A DNA stretch of 64,000 nt from positions 2,790,001-2,854,000 of the forward strand of contig NZ_CP119145.1 in assembly GCF_029167625.1 (NCBI RefSeq). The letters run 5' to 3'. The position numbers and the translations under genes were made by a program. This document shows, piece by piece, positions 26,979 to 34,325 of the stretch (the stretch's first letter is position 1; every line of letters begins with the position of its first letter). The notes under the pieces were generated by a model. That model was not told where the DNA came from. It saw only the letters and a list, made by a program, of their open reading frames with translations, and searched no databases. This DNA is from Streptomyces sp. AM 4-1-1 (GTDB taxonomy: Bacteria > Actinomycetota > Actinomycetes > Streptomycetales > Streptomycetaceae).

Positions 26979-29900
26979 GCCGTCGTTCCGTTTCTCTCCG
27001 GGCCGGTCTCGGCCGCGAGACGTTCCTCGGCGTCCTCCTCGGACATGGCCTCGATCTCCGCCAGCAACAGGTCCTCCACCGCGACGGCGAACGCCTCCGC
27101 CGTGCGGTGGACGAACAGGGCGCGCAGCGGTACCGCCAGGTCGACCGCCGACCTGATCCGGGCGATCACCCGGGTGGCGAGCAGCGAGTGGCCGCCCAGG
27201 TCGAAGAAGTCGTCCAGCGCGCCGACCCGGTCGAGGCCCAGCACCTCCGCCCACGCCGTGACCACCAGGTCCTCCGCGTCGGTGCGCGGGGCCACGTATC
27301 CGGCGCCCAGGTCGGGCCGCTGCTCGGGGGCGGGCAGCGCGTGGCGGTCCAGCTTGCCGTTCGGGGTGAGCGGCAGCGCGTCCAGGACGACCAGGGAGTT
27401 CGGCACGAGGTACCCGGGCAGCGTGGCGGCGAGCCCGGCCCGCAGCTCGGCGGGCGACAGTCCCGTGGAGGGCCCGGCCCCGGACGCCGGGACGACGTAA
27501 CCGATCAGCGCCTCGTCGCGTACCACCACCACCGCCTGTCCGACCCCCGGCCGGGCCAGCAGCGCCGCCTCCACCTCGCCGGGCTCCACCCGGTGGCCGC
27601 GCACCTTGATCTGCGCGTCCAGTCGGCCCAGGAACTCCAACTGCCCGTCCTCGCGCCAGCGGGCCAGGTCACCGGTCCGGTAGCGGCGGGCGCCCGGCGG
27701 GCCGTTCGGGTCGGGCACGAAGGCACGTGCCGTGGCTCCGGGGCGTCCGCCGTACCCGTACGTCACCCCGTCGCCGCCGACCAGCAACTCGCCCGCGACG
27801 CCACGCGGCAGCAGCCGTCCGTGCGCGTCGCACACCGTCACGGTGGTGCGGCTCAACGGGCCGCCGATGGGCGGGCGTCGGTCCGTGTCGGCCTTGCCGA
27901 GCCGTGCGGCCGTGGCGATCACGGTGGTCTCGGTCGGGCCGTACGAGTTGATGATCTGCACGCTGTCGCCGAAGCGTTCCCGCCAGGTGGCGACCGCGTC
28001 GGGGCGCACCTGGTCGGCGCCGAGGATCAGCAGCCGCAACCCGGGTGGCCAGGCCACGGTGTCGAGTTCGTCGACCAGTTGGTGCCAGTACGGGGTCGGC
28101 AGGTCGAGAACCGTCAGACCGTCGCCGTGTCCGGCCGCGAACTGGTCGGGCAGGGTGCTGCCCGCGCCCGCGACCACCAGCCGGGCCCCGGCCGTGAGCG
28201 CGGGGAACACCTCCTCGGCGTGGGTGTCGAAGCTGAGCGAGGCGAATTGCAGGACGCGGTCCTCGGACGTGATGCCGTACGCACGGCGCATCCACTCGAC
28301 CCGCGCGGCCAGCGCCCGGTGCGGCACCACGACCCCCTTGGGCGTGCCGGTCGAGCCCGAGGTGTGGATGATGTACGCCGTGTCGTCGGGCCCGGCGAGC
28401 CAGTCGGGATCGCACGCCTGGCGCCCGTCCCCCGCCCCGGCCGAGGAGCCCCCGCCCACGGTGTCGAGGGGCGTGACCACGACCGTGCCGCCGGGCAACC
28501 AGGACAGCTCCCCGGCAGGCTCACCCCGCTCCCCGCCGGCCTCGCCCCCCGGGGACAGGTCCGCGACCACGACCCGTACCCCCGTGTCCGTGACCATGAA
28601 CTCCAGGCGCGGTCCCGGGTATTCGAGGTCGAGCGGCAGATAGGCGGCGCCCGCGCGCCAGGCGCCGAGCATGGCCGTCACGGCCGACGCCCCGCGCGGC
28701 AGCGCGACCCCGACGACATCGCCGCGCCGCACCCCCGCCGCCCGCAGCCGCACGGCGAGCGCCCCGGCCGCGTCCCACAGTTCGCGGTAGGTCAGCTCCC
28801 GGTGGGTCGGCTCGCCGCCGGGCTCGGACACCGCGACCGCCGATCCGAAGACCTCCGCGACCCGGGCCAACTCCCCCGGCAGAGCCCCGCGAACGCCGTA
28901 CCCACCGCCACCACCTCCGCCTCCGCCTTTGCCACCACCGCCATCTTCGGTGTAGCTGCGTCCGCGGGCTCCCTCGAAACCGTCACCCGTCCCGAGCGCC
29001 AGCAGCTCGGCCCGTTCCTCGTCCGACAGCAGGGGCAGCTCCGGCACGGGGCTGTCGGGGGCGGCCAGCGCGCCGCGCAGCAGCGTCTCGAAGTGCCGGG
29101 CGAACCGGTCCGCCCAGCGGGCGTCGAAGAGATCGGTGCGGTATCCGAGGACCGCGACCAGGTCCGCGCCCTCCCGGCGGATGTCCAGCATCAGCTCGAA
29201 CTTGCTCGCCGCGTGTCCCCCGTCCGCGTCGGCGCACCGCAGATCGGCGAACTGCCGCTCCCCGCCCGCCCCTTCGTCCTGGGTGTGCACGGTGAGCAGG
29301 GTCTGGAACAGCGGGCTGCTGCCGAGCCTGCGCTCGATGCCCAGCTCGTCGATCAGCCGCTCGAACGGCACCCGGTCATGGCTGAATCCCGCCAGGGCCG
29401 ATCTGCGTACCCGCTTCAGCAGTTCACCGAACGCCGGACCGCCTTCGAGTTCGGCGCGCAGCACCAGAGTGGTGGAGAAGTAACCGATCAGCTCCTCCAG
29501 TTCGGGCTCGCCCCGCCCGGCGGCGGGCACGCCCACGCAGAAGTCGTCCTGTCCGGTGTAGCGGTGCAGCAGCGACTGGTACGCGGCCAGCAGCACCATG
29601 AAGGGTGTGCAGCGCCGTTCCCTGGCCAGTGCGTCCACATCGGCGCCCGCCCCCACCAGCCGCCGGGTGTGGAAGGCTCCGCGCGCGCTCCCGGCCCCCT
29701 CGGTTCCGTACCGGTCCCCGTCCGAACCGTCGACGCTCGGCCGCAGGTCGAGTACGGGGGCGCCCGCCAGCCGTTCCCGCCAGTGGGCGAGGGACGCGTC
29801 CGCCTCGGGCCCCCGCGCGAACTCCCGCTCCCGGGCCGCGTGCACGGTGTACGGCAGTGGCGCGGGCAGCTCGACGGGGCGGCCCGCCCGGTGGGCGGCG

Positions 29901-30439
29901 TACCGGGTGGCGAGCTCGTCGCGCAGCAGATTGAGCGACCAGCCGTCGGCGACGATGTGGTGGAGCACCACGCACAGCAGGTGCTCGTCGTTCGCGACAC
30001 GCAGCAGGGTCACCCGGAGCAGCGGTCCGTGGGCGAGGTCGAACCCGGCGTTGGTGCGCTCGGCGAGCAGCCGGTCCGCCTCCGCCCGCACCGCGCTTTC
30101 CGGCCACTCGCGCAGGTCGACGACCTCCAGCGGCACGGACGCGGGCGGCTCGACGACCGCGACCGGCCGGCCGTCCACGGCGGGGAACCTGGTACGCAGC
30201 GCCTCGTGCCGTGCGACGGTCCCGTCGAACGCGGCACGCAGCGCGTCGACCGAGAGCGCGCCGGTGAGCCCGAGCACCAGGGGGATGTTGTACGAGGCGT
30301 CGGCGGGGTCCAACTGGTCGAGGAACCAGAGCCGTTCCTGCCCGAGGGTGAGCGCCGGCCCGCCCCCCGCACCCTCCGCGCCCCCCGTGCCGTGCGTGTG
30401 CGTCGTACCACCGGTCGTGCCGCTCGTCGTGCCGCTCAT
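26975..30439 (-). CDS. NRPS module C-A-PCP, first gene of the operon
   Basis: A 1154-residue module. The C domain (about 30-450) has VVLHHIVADG near 158. The A domain (about 500-1010) has IIHTSGSTGTPKG near 690, NSYGPTETT, YRTGDLARW and NGKLDRH. GrsA-aligned specificity residues are D-T-E-D-L-L-S-V-I-K, no code I can name; the acids at positions 239 and 278 hint at a basic substrate. The PCP motif is FFDLGGHSL near 1080. A Gly-rich run (DGGGGKGGGGGGGGGYG) separates C and A. The ATG at 30439 is chosen because AGGGAG lies eight bases upstream; a longer frame to 30499 lacks an RBS. The promoter is about 150 bases upstream. Confidence 0.93.
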   Translation of the reverse strand: MSGTTSGTTGGTTHTHGTGGAEGAGGGPALTLGQERLWFLDQLDPADASYNIPLVLGLTGALSVDALRAAFDGTVARHEALRTRFPAVDGRPVAVVEPPASVPLEVVDLREWPESAVRAEADRLLAERTNAGFDLAHGPLLRVTLLRVANDEHLLCVVLHHIVADGWSLNLLRDELATRYAAHRAGRPVELPAPLPYTVHAAREREFARGPEADASLAHWRERLAGAPVLDLRPSVDGSDGDRYGTEGAGSARGAFHTRRLVGAGADVDALARERRCTPFMVLLAAYQSLLHRYTGQDDFCVGVPAAGRGEPELEELIGYFSTTLVLRAELEGGPAFGELLKRVRRSALAGFSHDRVPFERLIDELGIERRLGSSPLFQTLLTVHTQDEGAGGERQFADLRCADADGGHAASKFELMLDIRREGADLVAVLGYRTDLFDARWADRFARHFETLLRGALAAPDSPVPELPLLSDEERAELLALGTGDGFEGARGRSYTEDGGGGKGGGGGGGGGYGVRGALPGELARVAEVFGSAVAVSEPGGEPTHRELTYRELWDAAGALAVRLRAAGVRRGDVVGVALPRGASAVTAMLGAWRAGAAYLPLDLEYPGPRLEFMVTDTGVRVVVADLSPGGEAGGERGEPAGELSWLPGGTVVVTPLDTVGGGSSAGAGDGRQACDPDWLAGPDDTAYIIHTSGSTGTPKGVVVPHRALAARVEWMRRAYGITSEDRVLQFASLSFDTHAEEVFPALTAGARLVVAGAGSTLPDQFAAGHGDGLTVLDLPTPYWHQLVDELDTVAWPPGLRLLILGADQVRPDAVATWRERFGDSVQIINSYGPTETTVIATAARLGKADTDRRPPIGGPLSRTTVTVCDAHGRLLPRGVAGELLVGGDGVTYGYGGRPGATARAFVPDPNGPPGARRYRTGDLARWREDGQLEFLGRLDAQIKVRGHRVEPGEVEAALLARPGVGQAVVVVRDEALIGYVVPASGAGPSTGLSPAELRAGLAATLPGYLVPNSLVVLDALPLTPNGKLDRHALPAPEQRPDLGAGYVAPRTDAEDLVVTAWAEVLGLDRVGALDDFFDLGGHSLLATRVIARIRSAVDLAVPLRALFVHRTAEAFAVAVEDLLLAEIEAMSEEDAEERLAAETGPERNGTTA

Positions 30440-30588
30440 GTGCCGTACTCCCTGGGTGCCGACGAGGGCGGAAAGGCCGCTGGTCAGCGAGGTCGCCAAA
30501 GGAATTTCTGACGTTCGTCAAACAGGTGCGCAGGGGTATCGGCCGCGCTTCCGGATTCCCCCCGTGCTACCGGTCTCGGGCAACGGCC

Positions 30589-30617
30589 ACGCTAGAAGCC
30601 GACAGGACGGCAGTCAA
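30589..30617 (-). promoter_or_regulatory. sigma-70-type promoter of the NRPS operon
   Basis: On the minus strand TTGACT (30617-30612), a 17-bp spacer and TAGCGT (30594-30589) form a good HrdB-type promoter. Transcription would start near 30582, giving a leader of about 140 bases before the first NRPS ATG. Confidence 0.7.
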
Positions 30618-30629
30618 TGGTCTGGACCA
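30618..30629. promoter_or_regulatory. operator palindrome abutting the NRPS promoter -35
   Basis: TGGTC-TG-GACCA is an inverted repeat directly upstream of the -35 hexamer. Position and symmetry suit a regulator site for the cluster. No regulator gene lies within the operon. Confidence 0.5.
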
Positions 30630-30924
30630 GATGACCCTGGCTGGTACCCCTAGGACGGCGCGGCACATATCCTCACCCAAGGGACGACCAAGCGGGTCCG
30701 CCTGGCCGAAAGATGGCATTCCCTCGTTCCCGCCACTCCCCCGTACCCTCCCGTTGCGGGGACTGAATGCCGGAGGTGCCGCTCTGACGGCGGCGATGGC
30801 GTCCTCGGCGGGGACGAGCCGAGGGACGAGACGAACACAGGCAAGTACGCCGAGGACTTCCACGAGGATCTGGGCCGGACACGCAGGAATGCCCCCGATC
30901 CCGAAGGACCAGGGGCATCCATGA
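30630..30924. other. intergenic stretch without a convincing gene
   Basis: Between the NRPS promoter and the symporter terminator. Open frames on both strands (for example 30526-30924 plus) have no family features, and their codon use is not persuasive. Nothing is assigned. Confidence 0.5.
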
Positions 30925-30960
30925 CGCGATGCGCGCGGGCGCACGGGCGCGCGCATCGCG
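30925..30960. terminator. strong hairpin terminator after the symporter gene
   Basis: A perfect 13-bp stem (GCGATGCGCGCG and its complement, plus one outer pair) with a 10-base loop, five bases past the symporter stop on the minus strand. No U-tract is present, as is common in streptomycetes. Confidence 0.75.
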
Positions 30961-30965
30961 GGAAA

Positions 30966-32366
30966 CTACGCGGCGACCGGCACCCGCTCCTCGCGCGTGA
31001 TCTCCTCGGAGCGCGCCTCCTCGTCGATCGGCGAGGACGAGGCCGAGTTGTACGCGTCGTGGTCGAGGATCTTCTCGCGGGCGGAGACGATCACCGGGAC
31101 CAGCGCCTGTCCGGCCACGTTCGTGGCGGTACGCATCATGTCGAGGATCGGGTCGATGGCCATCAGCAGACCGACACCCTCCAGCGGTAGACCCAGGGTC
31201 GACAGGGTGAGGGTCAGCATGACCGTCGCCCCGGTCAGACCGGCGGTGGCCGCCGAGCCGATCACCGAGACGAACGCGATCAGCAGGTAGTCACCGATCC
31301 CGAGCTGCACGTCGAAGATCTGCGCGATGAAGATCGCCGCCAGCGCCGGGTAGATCGCGGCGCAACCGTCCATCTTCGTGGTGGAGCCGAACGGCACCGC
31401 GAAGGACGCGTACTCCTTCGGAACGCCCAGCCGTTCGGTGACGCGCTGCGTGACGGGCATCGTGCCGACGGAGGAGCGGGAGACGAAGCCCAGCTGGATC
31501 GCGGGCCAGGCGCCCTTGAAGAACTGGAGCGGGCTGACCTTGGCGACGGTGGCGAGCAGCAGCGGGTACACCCCGAACATCACCAGCGCGCAGCCGATGT
31601 AGACGTCGGCGGTGAAGGTCGCGTACTTGCCGATCAGGTCCCAGCCGTAGTCGGCGATCGCGTAGCCGATGAGGCCGATGGTGCCGATGGGGGCGAGGCG
31701 GATGACCCACCACAGGGCCTTCTGGAGAAGTTCCAGAACGGACTCGCTGAGGGTGAGGATCGGCTCGGCCCGCTTGCCGAGCTGAAGGGCGGCGATACCG
31801 GCGACGGCGGCCATGAAGACGATCTGGAGGACGTTCAGCTCGGTGAACGGGCTGATGACGTCCTTCGGGATGATCCCGGTCAGGAAGTCGAGCCAGGACC
31901 CGGAGTGTTCGGGCTTGGCGCCGTCCTTGGGGGTGAGACCGGTGCCGGAGCCCGGGTTGGTGATCAGGCCGATCGCGAGGCCGATGGCGACCGCGATCAG
32001 GGAGGTGATCATGAACCAGAGCAGCGTACGGGTGGCCAGCCGGGCGGCGTTGTTGACCTTGCGCAGGTTGGTGATCGACACCAGGATCGCGAAGAAGACG
32101 AGCGGCGCGACAGCCAGCTTGAGGAGCTGGATGAAGATGTGGCCGATCTTGTCGAGCGTGGTGTAGAGCCAGCTGATGTCCTGGCTGCGGGCGAGCCAGC
32201 CGAGCAGCACACCGAGCACCAGACCGGCGACGATCTGGGCCCAGAACGGAACGCTGGGTATACGGGAACGGAAACCGTTACCCGATCCTGAACCGGAGCC
32301 GGCCGACTCATCGGGGCCGGCCGACTCATCGGTGGCGGCGCTGGTGGACGCGGAATTCGCGGACAC
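30966..32366 (-). CDS. dicarboxylate/amino acid:cation symporter (DAACS), possibly cystine uptake
   Basis: A 466-residue transporter of the glutamate/dicarboxylate/cystine symporter fold. After a Ser/Gly/Asp-rich cytosolic leader (1-32) come about eight helices. Family motifs are visible: GFVSRSSVGTMPVT (the serine-rich hairpin), FAVPFGSTTKMDG, and LTGATVMLTLTLSTLGLP with AIDPILDMMRTATNVAGQ near the end (NMDGT-like and D-x-x-x-T-x-x-N substrate/cation sites). The GTG at 32366 is favoured over the GTG at 32372 by GGAG spacing. Upstream sits a leaderless Cys-rich leader ORF, which suggests control by cysteine and a cystine (TcyP-like) rather than a dicarboxylate role; this is inference. Confidence 0.9.
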   Translation of the reverse strand: MSANSASTSAATDESAGPDESAGSGSGSGNGFRSRIPSVPFWAQIVAGLVLGVLLGWLARSQDISWLYTTLDKIGHIFIQLLKLAVAPLVFFAILVSITNLRKVNNAARLATRTLLWFMITSLIAVAIGLAIGLITNPGSGTGLTPKDGAKPEHSGSWLDFLTGIIPKDVISPFTELNVLQIVFMAAVAGIAALQLGKRAEPILTLSESVLELLQKALWWVIRLAPIGTIGLIGYAIADYGWDLIGKYATFTADVYIGCALVMFGVYPLLLATVAKVSPLQFFKGAWPAIQLGFVSRSSVGTMPVTQRVTERLGVPKEYASFAVPFGSTTKMDGCAAIYPALAAIFIAQIFDVQLGIGDYLLIAFVSVIGSAATAGLTGATVMLTLTLSTLGLPLEGVGLLMAIDPILDMMRTATNVAGQALVPVIVSAREKILDHDAYNSASSSPIDEEARSEEITREERVPVAA

Positions 32367-32487
32367 GGACACACTCCAGACGTGGACGCGTCAGGGCGCA
32401 CGGAGGCGCCGTACGACGATGGGGAGGGGGACGGAGGTGCGGGCGGCCCGTGTCGGGCGACACCGCTGCGTGATGCCGGTCGAGTGC
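32367..32487 (-). promoter_or_regulatory. putative attenuator region between leader ORF and symporter
   Basis: The 121 bases after the leader-peptide stop can form two hairpins on the minus strand, GTGTCG-CC-CGACAC and GGCGC-N6-GCGCC, the second about 40 bases before the symporter RBS. They could respond to ribosome position on the cysteine codons upstream. The mechanism is inferred only. Confidence 0.4.
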
Positions 32488-32604
32488 TCAGATGCTGCGG
32501 CAACAGCGACAACAGACCGCGGACATGCAGCGGCAGAGGTCGACGTGCAGGCGCGCCACGAGCGGGATGCCCGGGGCGTTGCGGAGGCGCGCTGCTGTCT
32601 TCAT
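32488..32604 (-). CDS. cysteine-rich leader peptide (uORF)
   Basis: A 38-residue ORF from ATG at 32604 to TGA at 32488. It has six cysteines crowded at positions 24, 26, 31, 32, 34 and 35 (LCRCMSAVCCRCC), and an N-terminus with the HVDLC signature seen in actinobacterial leader peptides of sulfur genes. TAACGT ends seven bases before the ATG and there is no RBS, so it is leaderless. Polycysteine leaderless uORFs in mycobacteria act as cysteine-responsive attenuators of downstream operons. The same design here would couple expression of the DAACS symporter to Cys-tRNA supply. Confidence 0.8.
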   Translation of the reverse strand: MKTAARLRNAPGIPLVARLHVDLCRCMSAVCCRCCRSI

Positions 32605-32611
32605 GCCCAAT

Positions 32612-32641
32612 ACGTTAACACTTGAACTTTGGGGATCTCAA
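32612..32641 (-). promoter_or_regulatory. promoter of the leader peptide/symporter transcript
   Basis: On the minus strand TTGAGA (32641-32636), 18 bp, TAACGT (32617-32612), then seven bases to the uORF ATG. Transcription would begin at or next to the A of the ATG. Confidence 0.7.
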
Positions 32642-32916
32642 AGGTGCCCTTTGAGTACCGGCCGGTAATCGCTCCCGGAGTAGCGACCAAGATCACCCGA
32701 AACCGACCCATGAAACACCGAAACCCCGGTGCGGGAGCGGGTGTTGCTCCGGCCGGGGGTGATGCGCGTCGGGTATGCGGTACGGGGTGTGAGCTTCCTT
32801 ACGCGGCGCTTACCCGAGACTCCAGGGAAACCCCCGACGCGCGCACCGGGCCCGACCCCGCCCCGCCCGGCCCCGCCCGGCGCCGTGGCCGACGACAAGA
32901 CGCCGGCGTATCCCGC

Positions 32917-33513
32917 TCAGCGAAGACCGCGCTTCTCGCGCTCCGCTTCGACCAGCTCCTCCATGAGTTTCTCCGGGTCCACCCTGTACTCGGTGTCATC
33001 AAGGGCGTCGTAGTCATGGGTGCTCAACGGCAGGCCGAGCTCGGCGAGTTCGGTGGCCAGTTGGCGGAACGCGATTCGCTCGTCGGGCTCGTCCTGGTAG
33101 CTTGCCTGCTCGGCAGCGGCCCCCTCGGCCAGGGTGAGGCCGACCAGCCTCCAGAAGGAGAACTCGGTGTCCAGCTCCAGGAGGCGCCAGGCACGGTCCG
33201 CGGGTTCGCCGGGGTGCAGCCAGTAGCCGATCCACCCCTTGCCGCCCTTCGCCACGAGCTTGACGTACTCGGCCATCTCCGCGGCTGCGGCGTTGGCGGC
33301 CTGCATCTCCGGGTCCGCGAGTTCCTTCTCGCTCAGATAGCTGGTGTCCAGGAGCGGGTGGACCTCTCCCGCCTCGAAGAAGTCGAGGCCGAGAAGGCGG
33401 GTGAAGTCGGTGCGGCCTTCCCACTGCGCCACCAGCAGCACGCGCAGACCGTCAGGTATCGGACGGCCGTCCAGCCGTTCGCGGGAGAACTCGACGAGCC
33501 GTTCTTCGTACAT
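32917..33513 (-). CDS. uncharacterised acidic protein, weakly SMI1/KNR4-like
   Basis: A 198-residue soluble, acidic protein (VLLVAQWEGRTDFTRLLGLD, then GGKGWIGYWLHPGEP and LDTEFSFWRLVG). The order of short hydrophobic strands and the GWIGYW segment recall SUKH/SMI1-KNR4 proteins, many of which are immunity or housekeeping binding proteins, but no firm motif is present. The ATG at 33513 has GGAGAGGG upstream. It stands alone between the symporter leader region and the DUF4229 gene. About 275 bases between its stop and the symporter promoter hold no gene. Confidence 0.6.
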   Translation of the reverse strand: MYEERLVEFSRERLDGRPIPDGLRVLLVAQWEGRTDFTRLLGLDFFEAGEVHPLLDTSYLSEKELADPEMQAANAAAAEMAEYVKLVAKGGKGWIGYWLHPGEPADRAWRLLELDTEFSFWRLVGLTLAEGAAAEQASYQDEPDERIAFRQLATELAELGLPLSTHDYDALDDTEYRVDPEKLMEELVEAEREKRGLR

Positions 33514-33633
33514 ACGCCCTCTCCAGAGGTCGAACCAAGATCCTCACGTCAACGTAACAGCGGTGTCTGACAAGAGGCTGGGGGTACGCCGACGACTGCC
33601 GACGGCCCCCGCGGTCCGGACTCGGGACAGGCC

Positions 33634-33933
33634 CTAGGCGACGCTGTCCTCGCGCGTGCGGTTGGCCTCCAGGCGCGCCTTGGCGTGGTCCACCTTGGTG
33701 ACGATCTGCTCGGACATCTCGTCGCGCTGGCGACGCAGCAGTACGTAGCTGAGCGGCGCGGAGACGACCAGGGCGAGGAGGGCGACCCAGGCGAAATTGG
33801 CGCCACCGCCGCCGTACCCGGAGGGGAGCAGGCCGTAGCGGACGGCGACGCCGATGACGACGAAGCAGCCGACGAAGATGCTCAGGCGCATGATGGTGTA
33901 CCGGATCGTTGCGCTCGGCTTGGCAGCGGACAC
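33634..33933 (-). CDS. DUF4229 small membrane protein
   Basis: A 99-residue protein. It starts VSAAKPSATIRYTIMRLSIF, has two transmembrane helices (about 18-36 and 48-66) around a Gly/Ser loop (PSGYGGGGANF), and ends with a charged amphipathic helix (RRQRDEMSEQIVTKVDHAKA). This order matches the actinobacterial DUF4229 family of unknown function. The GTG at 33933 has GAGGG six bases upstream; upstream ATGs are not coding. Confidence 0.85.
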   Translation of the reverse strand: MSAAKPSATIRYTIMRLSIFVGCFVVIGVAVRYGLLPSGYGGGGANFAWVALLALVVSAPLSYVLLRRQRDEMSEQIVTKVDHAKARLEANRTREDSVA

Positions 33934-34325
33934 GGCTGGCCCTCTCTCTACGTACGACAGTCCTTCGGTCCCGTCCAACCAGTGAAGCATGCCCCGAATT
34001 CGTTCGGTTCGCTGGGCCGGACACAGCCGGACACATACTCGGCGGCACCGAGGAGCACGACCGCCCCGCCCATCCGGCGCATGAGGCGGAGCGCACACTG
34101 TCCGGAGGAAGGCGTCAGTGCCTACCCCGCAGATCATGAGCGCGCTGCCGCCTTCGGCCGTCACGAGTGACCGATCAGCGGCCGGCGAGTTGAGCACAGA
34201 ACCGCCACCGGTGGGAACGGGCCGTCCACCGGTGGGGAACGGCCCGTCCATCGGTGAGGGACCGGCGGTCTTTCCCCATCGCCGCATGGGGCCGCATGAG
34301 AAGCGACAAGGGAGGAATCCAGTCC
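33934..34325. other. intergenic region upstream of the GHKL/Shedu gene
   Basis: About 390 bases. Apart from the triple repeat at 34205-34257 and the RBS GGGAGG (34310-34315) no feature is seen; frames here are shadows. Confidence 0.5.
34205..34257. promoter_or_regulatory. three direct repeats of a palindromic 10-mer
   Basis: CCACCGGTGG occurs at 34205-34214 and 34226-34235, and a degenerate copy CCATCGGTGA at 34248-34257. The spacing is 21 and 22 bp, two turns of the helix, and each is followed by a GGAACGGSCCGTC-like arm. Same-face spacing suggests cooperative repressor binding ahead of the GHKL/Shedu gene. Confidence 0.55.

Noticed and set aside
30526..30956. Overlapping open frames on both strands upstream of the NRPS promoter
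   Set aside because: No motif, no good RBS, weak codon bias; one would cover the NRPS promoter.
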